DNA from: Clostridium sp. CAG:964
Lineage (GTDB): Bacteria; Bacillota; Clostridia; Oscillospirales; Acutalibacteraceae
Assembly (NCBI GenBank): GCA_000435335.1
Contig: FR891338.1
Span: 11,167 to 34,141 of the forward strand
Length of the DNA: 22,975 nucleotides
Direction: 5' to 3'
In this document: positions 6,936 to 14,593 of the stretch, one piece after another
How the letters are laid out: every line of letters begins with the position of its first letter
How positions within the stretch are numbered: the stretch's first letter is position 1
Translations under genes and position numbers: made by a program
The notes under the pieces: model-generated
The model's input: the letters and a program-made list of their open reading frames with translations, nothing else
What the model was told of the DNA's origin: nothing
The model's database searches: none

Positions 6936-7781
6936 TTATAGCTCAACTGTGCCTTCAAATACACGCTCAGCGGCACCTGTCATATATACTGTGTCGTCTG
7001 TATAATTAATAACCAGGTCTCCGCCCTTTAGCTGAACGGTAATATCCTCGCCCTTTTTGCAGAAGCCGTTTTCAACAGCTGCCACTGCAACTGCACAAGC
7101 ACCTGTACCGCAAGCCCAGGTTTCGCCGCTGCCACGCTCCCAAACACGCATTTTAATAGTATTTTCGTTAATAACTCTTACAAACTCTGTGTTTACTCTT
7201 TCAGGGAAAAGCTTGTCGTGTTCAAACTTAGGACCGATTTTTTCAATGTCTAAGCCCTCAACATCGTTTATAAATACTACACAGTGCGGGTTGCCCATTG
7301 AAACGCAGGTAATGTTAAACTGCTGACCGTCTATAATAACAGGCTCGTTTACAACCCTCTCCTTGTCAGTAGCTACAGGAATCTTAGCCGAGTTAAGCTC
7401 TGCCTTGCCCATATCTACCCTTAGTCTTTTTACCTCGTTATCCTGCTTATATACCTTAAGGGTTTTTATGCCGCTTAGTGTTTCTACTGTAACAGTTTCT
7501 TTGTTTTGGTCTACAATATTGTGGTCGTACAGGAACTTACCTACACAACGAATACCGTTGCCGCACATTTTGCCCTCTGAGCCGTCCAGATTAAACATAC
7601 GCATTTTAGCGTCTGCAACATCTGACGGGCAAACAAGGATAACACCGTCGCCGCCAATGCCAAAGTGTCTGTCAGACAGTCTTACGCTTAAGCCCTCAGG
7701 GTTATTTATATTCTGGTCAAAGCAGTTGAAGTAAATATAGTCGTTACCGCAGCCCTGCATTTTTGTAAATTTATACTTCAT
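6936..7781 (-). CDS. dapF: Diaminopimelate epimerase (DapF part; probable internal translation start)
   Basis: 281 aa from the internal ATG, the normal full length of DapF. The family's two cysteine motifs (MCGNGIRC and ETWACGTGACA), the N-terminal FTKMQGCGNDYIY and GIGGDGVILV are intact, so the epimerase should be active whether fused or free. An AGGAG ribosome site with a 7-nt spacer precedes this ATG inside the fused frame. A separate DapF could therefore be made in addition to, or instead of, the fusion. With dapL in the same operon, tetrahydrodipicolinate to meso-DAP is covered in two steps. Confidence 0.7.
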   Translation of the reverse strand: MKYKFTKMQGCGNDYIYFNCFDQNINNPEGLSVRLSDRHFGIGGDGVILVCPSDVADAKMRMFNLDGSEGKMCGNGIRCVGKFLYDHNIVDQNKETVTVETLSGIKTLKVYKQDNEVKRLRVDMGKAELNSAKIPVATDKERVVNEPVIIDGQQFNITCVSMGNPHCVVFINDVEGLDIEKIGPKFEHDKLFPERVNTEFVRVINENTIKMRVWERGSGETWACGTGACAVAVAAVENGFCKKGEDITVQLKGGDLVINYTDDTVYMTGAAERVFEGTVEL

Positions 7782-10700
7782 CTTTTCGCTCCTCATATTG
7801 TTTATGTCTACAAGCTCGGTATTATACTGTGAGTACCTGCTCATTAAGCACTCTACCAAAGCGTTTGCCGTATCTATAGATGTTAAGCAAGGAATATTTC
7901 TCTCTACAGTTTTTCTTCTTATCTTTACGCTGTCTCTTGTAGGAATACGGCCCTTTGAAGAGGTTGAAATAACATAGGTAATCTTACCGCTTTCAATAAG
8001 CTTAAGTGTGTTATGCTCTCTTGATTCGTGAATCTTCTTAACTGTAATAGCATTTATTCCGTAAGCCTCAAGAATTTTTGCCGTACCTGCCGTTGCATAA
8101 ATGTCAAAGCCCATCATAGCAAATTTCTTAGCCAAGTCGCCGATTTCGCCCTTGTCGCTGTTTCTTACGGTAATAAGCACTCCGCCGGATTTTTCCATCT
8201 TGTAGCCCGCTGCAACCAAGCCCTTGTACAAAGCCTCCTCCAAGGTACCCGCTATACCAAGCACCTCGCCTGTTGACTTCATCTCAGGTCCCAAGTGGTT
8301 ATCAACATTTATCAGCTTTTCAAAGGAGAATACAGGTACCTTTACAGCTGTATAAGGCGACTTTCTGTACAGGCCCGTACCGTAGCCCATATCTGCCAGC
8401 TTTTCGCCAAGCATAGCCTTTGTAGCCAGGTCAACCATTGGCACGCCTGTAACCTTGCTGATGTACGGAATTGTTCTTGATGAACGAGGGTTTACCTCAA
8501 TAACATACAAATCGCCCTTATAAATTAGGTACTGAATATTTACAAGGCCCTTAGTATTAAGCGACAAAGCCAAATCCTTTGAACTGCGGATAATTGTCTG
8601 CGTCATTTCGTCGCTTAGGTTCCACGCAGGGTATACTGCAATAGAGTCGCCTGAGTGTATGCCGGCACGCTCAATGTGCTGCATAATACCCGGAATAAGA
8701 ATGTCGTCGCCGTCGCATATAGCGTCAACCTCTATTTCTGTACCCATAAGGTATTTATCAATCAAAATTGGATTTTCAATATTTTGTGAAAGAATAATTG
8801 CCATATACTCAACAATATCATCTTCGTTGTAGGCAATAATCATATTCTGTCCGCCCAATACATAGGAAGGACGCATCAAAACAGGGTAGCCAACCTCTTC
8901 GGCAACCTTTAGGGCCTCCTCGGTTGTCATAACCGTAAAACCACGAGGTCTTTTAATGTGGTGCTTTTCAAGCAGCTCATCAAAACGCTCTCTGTCCTCT
9001 GCCATATCAATGCCGTCTGCCGATGTACCCAAAATGTTTACACCGTTGTCGCTTAAGAACTTTGTCAGCTTAATAGCTGTCTGACCGCCAAAAGCAACTA
9101 CAACGCCGTATGGCTTTTCTGTTTTTATAATGCCCATTACATCTTCGTTTGTAAGAGGCTCAAAGTACAGTCTGTCTGATGTATCAAAGTCTGTTGATAC
9201 TGTTTCAGGGTTGTTGTTTACAATAACAACCTCGTAGCCTGCTTCCTTCAAAGCCCAAACGCAGTGAACAGACGCATAGTCAAACTCAATACCCTGACCG
9301 ATTCTTATAGGGCCTGAGCCAAATACTATAATAGTCTTTTTGCCCTTGTAGTTTTCCTCTATAAACTCCTCGGCCTCGTTTTCCTCGTCAAAGGTTGAGT
9401 AGAAATAAGGTGTTTCTGCCTTAAACTCTGCCGCACAGGTATCAACCATTTTGTAAACCGGAACAGCAGGATTTTCAATTTCACAGCCGGTAATCTTTTT
9501 AATTACTTTGTCAAGGTAGCCCATTGTCTTTGCCTTGTGGTAAAGCTCAGGTGTAAGCTGACCCTTTGCCATTTCTTTTTCTATATTAACAAGCTTTAGC
9601 AGCTTTTCAAGGAACCATTCATCAATTAAAGTAACTGCATGAATCTCGTCTACTGTTACGCCTCTTTTAAGAGCCTCAAACACGCAGAACAGTCTTTCGT
9701 CGTCGCATACAGAAAGTCTTTTTCTTATGCTTTCGTCAGACATTTGCATAAACTTCTCGTCATTCAGTGTGTTGTGAGAAATCTCTGCACCTCTTACAGC
9801 CTTCATTATAGCCTGCTCAAAGGTAGGAGCAATAGCCATAACCTCACCTGTAGCCTTCATCTGTGTGCCAAGTGTTCTCTTAGCGTAAACAAATTTATCA
9901 AAAGGCCACTTAGGAAACTTTACAACAACATAGTCAAGTGCCGGCTCAAAGCAAGCATAAGTAGAGCCTGTTACGGCGTTTTTAATTTCGCTTAGGTTGT
10001 AGCCGATGGCAATTTTAGCGGCTACCTTAGCTATAGGATAGCCTGTTGCCTTTGACGCCAAAGCCGAGGAACGGGAAACTCTTGGGTTTACCTCGATAAC
10101 CGCGTACTGGAAGCTTTCGGGATTAAGTGCAAACTGACAGTTACAGCCGCCCTCTACGCCCAGTGCGGAAATAATATTCAGCGCCGCACTTCTAAGCATT
10201 TGATACTCTTTATCAGCCAATGTAACAGCAGGTGCTATTACTATACTGTCGCCTGTGTGAACACCCACAGGGTCAAAGTTTTCCATAGAACAAACGGTAA
10301 TAACATTTCCTATACTGTCACGCATTACCTCGAACTCTATCTCTTTCCAACCGGCTATGCACTGCTCTACAAGAACCTGCGTAATAGGTGAAAGCTCCAA
10401 ACCGTTGGCTGTAATTTCACGAAGCTCCTCTTCGTTATTTACAATACCGCCGCCTGTACCGCCCAAGGTAAACGCCGGACGAATAATAAGCGGATAGCCT
10501 ATTTCATTTGCAAAATTAACCGCACTTTCAACATCATTAACAACCAAAGACGGAATTACAGGCTGACCTATGGCCTCCATAGTATCCTTAAACATCTGTC
10601 TGTCTTCTGCCTTGTCAATGGTTTCAGGGTTGGCACCCAACAGCTTTACGCCGTTTTCCTCCAAAAAGCCTTCCTTTGCCAGCTGCATAGAAAGTGTAAG

Positions 10701-10985
10701 ACCTGTTTGTCCGCCTAGTGTAGAAAGCAGACTGTCAGGCTTTTCTTTTTGAATAACTCTTTTTACTGTATCTAATGTCAACGGCTCAATATAAATTTTA
10801 TCAGCCATTGCGTTATCTGTCATAATTGTAGCCGGGTTAGAGTTAATAAGAATAACCTCCAAGCCCTCTTCCTTTAGTGCACGGCAAGCCTGTGTACCTG
10901 CATAGTCAAACTCTGCTGCCTGACCTATTACAATAGGACCGGAGCCTATTACCAAAACTCTCTTTATATCCTTATTAATCGGCAT
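6936..10985 (-). CDS. carB-dapF: Carbamoyl-phosphate synthase large subunit fused in frame to diaminopimelate epimerase
   Basis: One uninterrupted frame of 1349 aa. Residues 1-1068 are a complete CarB. Two ATP-grasp synthetase halves each open with a GSGP(I)RIGQ-like motif (VLVIGSGPIVIGQAAEFDYAG and IIVFGSGPIRIGQGIEFDYAS), and a full MGS allosteric domain follows (about 925-1055, VLITVRNSDKGEI...YATAGTAKIL). From residue 1069 (MKYKFTKMQGCGNDY) the protein is a complete 281-aa DapF, with catalytic Cys73 in MCGNGIRC and Cys224 in WACGTGACA (DapF numbering). I chose the ATG at 10985, which has AAAGGA 8 nt upstream; the in-frame ATG three codons earlier overlaps that ribosome site. carA lies 53 nt upstream. 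CarB makes carbamoyl phosphate for pyrimidines and arginine; DapF converts LL-DAP to meso-DAP. A real fusion, a stop-codon loss and a sequence error all remain possible. Confidence 0.9.
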   Translation of the reverse strand: MPINKDIKRVLVIGSGPIVIGQAAEFDYAGTQACRALKEEGLEVILINSNPATIMTDNAMADKIYIEPLTLDTVKRVIQKEKPDSLLSTLGGQTGLTLSMQLAKEGFLEENGVKLLGANPETIDKAEDRQMFKDTMEAIGQPVIPSLVVNDVESAVNFANEIGYPLIIRPAFTLGGTGGGIVNNEEELREITANGLELSPITQVLVEQCIAGWKEIEFEVMRDSIGNVITVCSMENFDPVGVHTGDSIVIAPAVTLADKEYQMLRSAALNIISALGVEGGCNCQFALNPESFQYAVIEVNPRVSRSSALASKATGYPIAKVAAKIAIGYNLSEIKNAVTGSTYACFEPALDYVVVKFPKWPFDKFVYAKRTLGTQMKATGEVMAIAPTFEQAIMKAVRGAEISHNTLNDEKFMQMSDESIRKRLSVCDDERLFCVFEALKRGVTVDEIHAVTLIDEWFLEKLLKLVNIEKEMAKGQLTPELYHKAKTMGYLDKVIKKITGCEIENPAVPVYKMVDTCAAEFKAETPYFYSTFDEENEAEEFIEENYKGKKTIIVFGSGPIRIGQGIEFDYASVHCVWALKEAGYEVVIVNNNPETVSTDFDTSDRLYFEPLTNEDVMGIIKTEKPYGVVVAFGGQTAIKLTKFLSDNGVNILGTSADGIDMAEDRERFDELLEKHHIKRPRGFTVMTTEEALKVAEEVGYPVLMRPSYVLGGQNMIIAYNEDDIVEYMAIILSQNIENPILIDKYLMGTEIEVDAICDGDDILIPGIMQHIERAGIHSGDSIAVYPAWNLSDEMTQTIIRSSKDLALSLNTKGLVNIQYLIYKGDLYVIEVNPRSSRTIPYISKVTGVPMVDLATKAMLGEKLADMGYGTGLYRKSPYTAVKVPVFSFEKLINVDNHLGPEMKSTGEVLGIAGTLEEALYKGLVAAGYKMEKSGGVLITVRNSDKGEIGDLAKKFAMMGFDIYATAGTAKILEAYGINAITVKKIHESREHNTLKLIESGKITYVISTSSKGRIPTRDSVKIRRKTVERNIPCLTSIDTANALVECLMSRYSQYNTELVDINNMRSEKMKYKFTKMQGCGNDYIYFNCFDQNINNPEGLSVRLSDRHFGIGGDGVILVCPSDVADAKMRMFNLDGSEGKMCGNGIRCVGKFLYDHNIVDQNKETVTVETLSGIKTLKVYKQDNEVKRLRVDMGKAELNSAKIPVATDKERVVNEPVIIDGQQFNITCVSMGNPHCVVFINDVEGLDIEKIGPKFEHDKLFPERVNTEFVRVINENTIKMRVWERGSGETWACGTGACAVAVAAVENGFCKKGEDITVQLKGGDLVINYTDDTVYMTGAAERVFEGTVEL
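7779..7795 (-). promoter_or_regulatory. Internal Shine-Dalgarno and start of dapF within the fused gene
   Basis: Reading the minus strand, ATGAGGAGCGAAAAGATG contains AGGAG (7793-7789), a 7-nt spacer and the dapF ATG (7781-7779). A TGA (7795-7793) overlaps the ribosome site but is out of frame with carB. This is the usual layout of an ordinary carB-stop/dapF-start junction, and it suggests the two genes were separate in the recent past or are still partly translated separately. Confidence 0.75.
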
Positions 10986-11038
10986 TAATAACATCCTTTC
11001 TTTTCATAAACGGGTTTATATTTTAAAGGTATTTATTA

Positions 11039-12124
11039 TCAACAGTGTTTATTTTCTTCAATAAGAGAAATAAACCTATCAAAAAGGAACTCTGTATCCA
11101 GCGGACCACCGCAAGCCTCCGGGTGGAACTGTACTGAAAAAGCAGGCATATTTGTATAGGTTACACCCTCGCAGGTGCCGTCGTTAGCATTAACAAAGCT
11201 TTCCTTTGCATTAGCCGGCAAAGACTTGCTTACTACCGCATAGCCGTGGTTTTGGCTTGTAATGTAAACTCTGCCTGTTTCAACATCTGTAGCAGGCTGG
11301 TTTGCACCACGGTGTCCGTACTTCAGCTTGTCCGTTGTAGCTCCCTGCGACAGTGCCAAAAGCTGATGTCCCAAGCAGATGCCAAAGGTAGGAATTTTCT
11401 TTTCACACAAAAGCCGCAGCTGCTTAATAATCTCCTGATTTTCCTGTGGGTCTCCCGGGCCGTTTGAAAGCATAATGCCGTCCGGATTAATAGCCGCAAT
11501 TTCTTCAGCTGTAGCTGATGCAGGAAATACAGTAACATTGCAGCCATGCTTTAACAGCGAACGCTGAATGTTAGACTTTGCACCAAAGTCCCACAAGGCA
11601 ACGCTGTACTTTGGATTTTCGGCAGTAAATGAAGCAACCTCCTTTGGAGTTACGCTTTCTACTGCGTCTACTACCTTGTACTGCTTTATTTCCTCTAAGT
11701 CCTTGTCAAGGTTGTCAAGAGTAGAGGTTATTTTGCAGTTCATTACACCGTATTCTCTTACTATTCTTGTAAGTGCTCTTGTGTCAATGTCATATATTCC
11801 CGGCACACCGGTATTCTTTAAAAAAGTGTCAAGAATCCCCTCGCAACGGAAGTTGGACGGCTCTTGACACCTATTTCTAACAATATAAGCCTTTAAAGCA
11901 GGCCGGCTGCTTTCAAAATCAGATGGAATTACACCATAATTACCAATCAACGGAAATGTCTGTACAACAACTTGTCCGTAATAGCTAGGGTCAGTAAGTG
12001 TTTCAAGGTAACCTGTCATAGCAGTAGTAAAAACAATTTCACCCACTACATCCTTCTCAGCGCCAAAGCCCTTTCCCTCAAAGACCTTGCCGTTTTCCAA
12101 AATAAGAAATGATTTACGGCTCAT
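11039..12124 (-). CDS. carA: Carbamoyl-phosphate synthase small subunit (glutaminase)
   Basis: 361 aa, usual length. It hydrolyses glutamine and channels ammonia to CarB. The N-terminal CPSase-small domain has GEIVFTTAMTGYLETLTDPSY and QTFPLIGNYG. The C-terminal class I amidotransferase domain has SNGPGDP, the nucleophile Cys250 in FGICLGHQ, and His334/Glu336 in VQFHPEA. The start has GAGGAAAGGG about 8-9 nt upstream. It lies 36 nt after the ANTAR gene and 53 nt before carB. No pyrimidine (PyrR-type) or arginine leader was recognised in either short gap, so control probably comes from the promoter upstream of the ANTAR gene. Confidence 0.96.
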   Translation of the reverse strand: MSRKSFLILENGKVFEGKGFGAEKDVVGEIVFTTAMTGYLETLTDPSYYGQVVVQTFPLIGNYGVIPSDFESSRPALKAYIVRNRCQEPSNFRCEGILDTFLKNTGVPGIYDIDTRALTRIVREYGVMNCKITSTLDNLDKDLEEIKQYKVVDAVESVTPKEVASFTAENPKYSVALWDFGAKSNIQRSLLKHGCNVTVFPASATAEEIAAINPDGIMLSNGPGDPQENQEIIKQLRLLCEKKIPTFGICLGHQLLALSQGATTDKLKYGHRGANQPATDVETGRVYITSQNHGYAVVSKSLPANAKESFVNANDGTCEGVTYTNMPAFSVQFHPEACGGPLDTEFLFDRFISLIEENKHC

Positions 12125-12160
12125 TTAATCAATCCCTTTCCTCTGTTTTTGCTTAATAAA

Positions 12161-12730
12161 TTACATTTCGTAGGTTGTTAATACCTGTTCAGCTACATTT
12201 TTTTTACTTATTCGTAAATCCATAGCTTGCTTCTCAAGATATTTATGAGCCTGCGGCTCACTCATAGCCAAGCACTGCATAAGCACACACTTAGCTCTGT
12301 TTATCACCTTGATTTCCTCAAGCTGCTCTTTTAGCTTTTTATTTTCTTGCTGTATTTCCTTTATTTTGCTGCTGTAAGCTCTAAAAGCTATAATACACTG
12401 GTGCATCTGAGCAGCGGTAATTGGTTTTTCCACCGTTACCACGCCGTGCTTTAAAAGATGATTTCCCACTTTAATAAAGGTATCGCCGCTAACTGCAACA
12501 ACCACCCCGGAATCGGTATGTTCCGACAAATAAACAGAAAGATTTATACCTACCTCATCCTCTAAAGGAGTGTAAATAAAGATTAAATCAAAAGCTTCTA
12601 TGGCTGTACACAGCTTGGCCTTTTCGGCAGACTGTGCGGTTTTAAATCGGTCAAAGCCCTCCTGCAAAAGCAGTGCCTTTAACCCGTGGGCAGACTTTTC
12701 GCTTTTAGTAATTATTAGAACATTACTCAT
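12161..12730 (-). CDS. ANTAR-domain RNA-binding antiterminator with pseudo-receiver domain
   Basis: 189 aa. Residues 1-115 resemble a response-regulator receiver (NVLIITKSEKSAHGLKALL, VVAVSG, conserved Lys102 in VEKPI). The phospho-acceptor position reads DLIFIYTPLEDE, with no Asp at the expected strand end, so it is probably not phosphorylated. Residues 118-140 form a charged coiled coil. Residues about 140-186 match the ANTAR fold: INRAKCVLMQ, LAMSEPQAHKYLEKQAMD, VAEQVL. ANTAR proteins bind tandem RNA hairpins and block terminators, and in clostridia they often sit near nitrogen genes. The ribosome site is GGGTGA about 9 nt before the ATG. It heads the carA-carB/dapF-pyrG-dapL run, 36 nt from carA. 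A link to glutamine supply is inference. Confidence 0.88.
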   Translation of the reverse strand: MSNVLIITKSEKSAHGLKALLLQEGFDRFKTAQSAEKAKLCTAIEAFDLIFIYTPLEDEVGINLSVYLSEHTDSGVVVAVSGDTFIKVGNHLLKHGVVTVEKPITAAQMHQCIIAFRAYSSKIKEIQQENKKLKEQLEEIKVINRAKCVLMQCLAMSEPQAHKYLEKQAMDLRISKKNVAEQVLTTYEM

Positions 12731-12763
12731 ACTGAAAAATCACCCGCTAACCATTTTAGTTAT

Positions 12764-12818
12764 AAAAAAACAGAACAACGCAGGAAAAATTTTGTTTTTA
12801 ATCATAGTTCTGCATTGT
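12764..12818 (-). terminator. Terminator-like leader hairpin (possible attenuator) before the ANTAR gene
   Basis: Two overlapping pairings exist on the minus strand. GCAGAAC pairs with GTTCTGT, directly followed by a T7 run (complement of 12764-12770). Alternatively ACAATGCAG (12818-12810) pairs with CTGCGTTGT (12783-12775), with one wobble. The two pairings share bases and exclude each other. The unit lies about 35 nt before the ANTAR ATG and just after the predicted start. I could not identify the paired hexaloop hairpins (A at loop position 1, G at 4) typical of ANTAR targets. Confidence 0.45.
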
Positions 12819-12835
12819 AGCCTCACTTAAACTAC

Positions 12836-12864
12836 ATTATACATAATTTTGACCTATTATGCAA
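12836..12864 (-). promoter_or_regulatory. Promoter of the ANTAR-carA-carB/dapF-pyrG-dapL operon
   Basis: On the minus strand TTGCAT (12864-12859), a 17-nt spacer and a perfect TATAAT (12841-12836). The predicted start near 12829 gives a leader of about 98 nt that contains the terminator-like hairpin. It is the best promoter found upstream of the run. Confidence 0.65.
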
Positions 12865-12961
12865 GTAATTTTATTTCCAAAGCTAAAACAATATTTCGTA
12901 TTTATATCGCAATATTAAATAACGGTATTTATAAATTATAACGCCTCGTATCCGCCCAACA

Positions 12962-12998
12962 GCGGCAAGGTAAATAAAAATGCAATTCGCCCTGCCGC
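12962..12998 (-). terminator. Hairpin downstream of gerQ
   Basis: On the minus strand GCGGCAGGG pairs with CCTTGCCGC (9 bp with one G-T wobble that would be a mismatch in the opposite strand's RNA) around a 19-nt T-rich loop. No T-run follows the stem, so it may be a 3' structure rather than a true terminator. Confidence 0.35.
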
Positions 12999-13012
12999 AC
13001 AAAAGCCTACTG

Positions 13013-13903
13013 CTACAAAAACGGTGCTTGATGCCGCTGTGCCGTATCGTCGAAAATAGTTACAAATTTAATATTGTAGTAGTCACATATAATTTTTCCG
13101 TTACTGTTAAGCTCTCTTAAAATAATATAGTTTGCCCCCACATTTGTAATATAGCCACGCTTTATGGCTGTGTTGTTATTGCCCACTAAAAATTCAATTT
13201 CAGCCATTTTTCCTACCTGAGTACGCAAATAGCCGTTCATATACTGCAGGCTGTCTGTGGAAACAATGGTTGCGTTACCTGTGGTCATTTGCGGCGTCAT
13301 ATCTTCTGAAATGTCCTGGTCCTGTGCCAATGTAGTGGCAGGCGTTTGGGTAAGCCCCGAATGGTTGCCTATAAGCTGGGTGCTCATTTCGTCCTCCGGC
13401 TCTACAAACTGCTGTACCGTATTACCGCTGTTTATAGGCGTAGGCATATTGTCAACTATAGGGTTTGCTGTGTAGTCGCTTAATGTAGCGTGATTTTGGT
13501 TTTGATATTGAAAATCTATAGGCTCGCTTGCACCGCAGTTTTTAGTACAGCCCGGCTGTACATAGGGCATCATCTGCATTTGCGGAGGATATTCGTACAT
13601 AGTGTTGGGGTTGGGGTTGGCGTTAGTGTTATTATTTAAGCTGACCGATACTGATGTATCAGCGTTATTTGCAACGGCATTTCGGTTTTGACCGCTGCTT
13701 CCTTCAGACACCATATTTCCCATATTGATTTGGTTAGCATTGTACAGCCGGTTCATTGTGTTCATTGAACTTATGTTGTTTATGCTTTCTCTGCCGGTGG
13801 CTATCGGTATGGGCTGTCTTGCGTTTTGGTTGTAGTTGCCGCTTGACTGATTGCTTACCTGGTTATTTAAGCCATACATGGCATTCGGGTCCATATTATT
13901 CAT
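13013..13903 (-). CDS. gerQ: GerQ-like spore coat protein with long Asn/Gln-rich N-terminal region
   Basis: 296 aa. Residues 1 to about 220 are low-complexity, rich in Asn, Gln, Ser, Pro and Met (for example NNNTNANPNPNTMYEYPPQM), with no hydrophobic segment. Residues about 225-290 form a compact domain (YLRTQVGKMAEIEFLVGN, ITNVGANYIILREL, YYNIKFVTIFDD) that resembles the GerQ domain. In Bacillus subtilis GerQ is a transglutaminase-crosslinked inner-coat protein needed to localise and activate CwlJ, and it follows cwlJ in an operon. The same order is seen here, with a 12-nt gap, and its AGGAGG overlaps the cwlJ stop codon. The N-terminal region is much longer than the ~100 aa of B. subtilis GerQ. 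The assignment rests on the domain and the context; other coat proteins are possible. Confidence 0.65.
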   Translation of the reverse strand: MNNMDPNAMYGLNNQVSNQSSGNYNQNARQPIPIATGRESINNISSMNTMNRLYNANQINMGNMVSEGSSGQNRNAVANNADTSVSVSLNNNTNANPNPNTMYEYPPQMQMMPYVQPGCTKNCGASEPIDFQYQNQNHATLSDYTANPIVDNMPTPINSGNTVQQFVEPEDEMSTQLIGNHSGLTQTPATTLAQDQDISEDMTPQMTTGNATIVSTDSLQYMNGYLRTQVGKMAEIEFLVGNNNTAIKRGYITNVGANYIILRELNSNGKIICDYYNIKFVTIFDDTAQRHQAPFL

Positions 13904-13915
13904 TTAGGCAGCCTC

Positions 13916-14362
13916 CTATGTTGAAAGATATTTTTCCGTAGGCGAATAAAAGCAGTGCTCACCTACACGGTTGTAGATTATACCAATACCTGTTGCCGGA
14001 AAATAATTTGGACATGTTCTGCTGTAGGGGTTAAAGAAAAACAGGGAATTTCCTACAGGACTGTAAGAATTTCCCGCCAGTGCCCAATCCGCTATGTCAT
14101 AATGCTCCTTGTCGGGTATAATATTATAAACATTTTGAGGATTATAAATACCGTCTACCGATGTTCTCATACATACAAACTGTCCCGGCTGTTCTATAAT
14201 ATTTCGCACATTGCCACCGTTGCTTACTCTGCTGAATTCCCCGTTTTCGGCTCTGGCCCTATTCATAACAACACTGGCAACGGCACGCATACCACTGTCT
14301 CCCTCACCGCCGGCTTCACACTTTATTAGCCGTGCAAATAATTCTCTTGTATTCAATGGCAT
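13916..14362 (-). CDS. cwlJ: CwlJ/SleB-type spore cortex-lytic hydrolase
   Basis: 148 aa from the ATG at 14362. It is the catalytic domain alone, like CwlJ (~142 aa); SleB carries extra N-terminal domains. The core begins LFARLIKCEAGGEGDSGMRAVASVVMNR, where the CEAGGEG segment holds the catalytic glutamate, and it ends with SLFFFNPYS...HCFYSPTEKY, the family C-terminal pattern. There is no signal peptide, as expected for a protein made in the mother cell and placed in the coat. It would degrade cortex peptidoglycan during germination. I rejected the GTG ten codons upstream because AAGGTG lies 6-7 nt before the ATG. gerQ follows at 12 nt. A mother-cell sigma promoter is expected, but I could not place one with confidence. 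Confidence 0.9.
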   Translation of the reverse strand: MPLNTRELFARLIKCEAGGEGDSGMRAVASVVMNRARAENGEFSRVSNGGNVRNIIEQPGQFVCMRTSVDGIYNPQNVYNIIPDKEHYDIADWALAGNSYSPVGNSLFFFNPYSRTCPNYFPATGIGIIYNRVGEHCFYSPTEKYLST

Positions 14363-14469
14363 AAAAATCACCTTCTTTAAATTAAGCCGCACTACATATT
14401 ATTCATAAAGCAGCATTAAGTGAAATAATATTTGCAGCTTAGAATTATTTTGCTGTGTATTATTGCCAA

Positions 14470-14494
14470 AAGAAAAAGCCCGAAAAACCGGGCC
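14470..14494 (-). terminator. Second terminator after secA
   Basis: On the minus strand GCCCG-GTTTTT-CGGGC is followed by TTTTTCTTTT. It is a compact GC stem with a clear U-tract, about 100 nt after the secA stop and upstream of cwlJ, so it insulates the sporulation genes from secA transcription. Confidence 0.8.
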
Positions 14495-14524
14495 TTAATC
14501 ATAGAACATATAAGCTATAAAACA

Positions 14525-14566
14525 GGCAGACCAACAGCTGTACTTGCTGTCGGCCTGCCTTTATTT
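14525..14566. terminator. First terminator after secA
   Basis: Arms GGCAGGCCGACAGC and GCTGTTGGTCTGCC (14 bp with two wobbles on the minus strand) surround a 7-nt loop. The minus strand continues TGTTTTAT; the plus strand continues TTTATTTTT. It ends about 35 nt after the secA stop. Confidence 0.75.
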
Positions 14567-14593
14567 TTACATTCGTAAAATTACTGTATTAAA

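Noticed and set aside
10986..10994. An ATG three codons upstream of the chosen carB start
   Set aside because: It overlaps the AAAGGA ribosome site, which is spaced correctly for the ATG at 10985.
12962..12998. A strong terminator after gerQ
   Set aside because: The stem is good but lacks a T-run, so it is listed only as a low-confidence hairpin.
14363..14392. A GTG start ten codons before cwlJ
   Set aside because: It has no ribosome site; AAGGTG lies 6-7 nt before the ATG at 14362, where the family's sequence begins.
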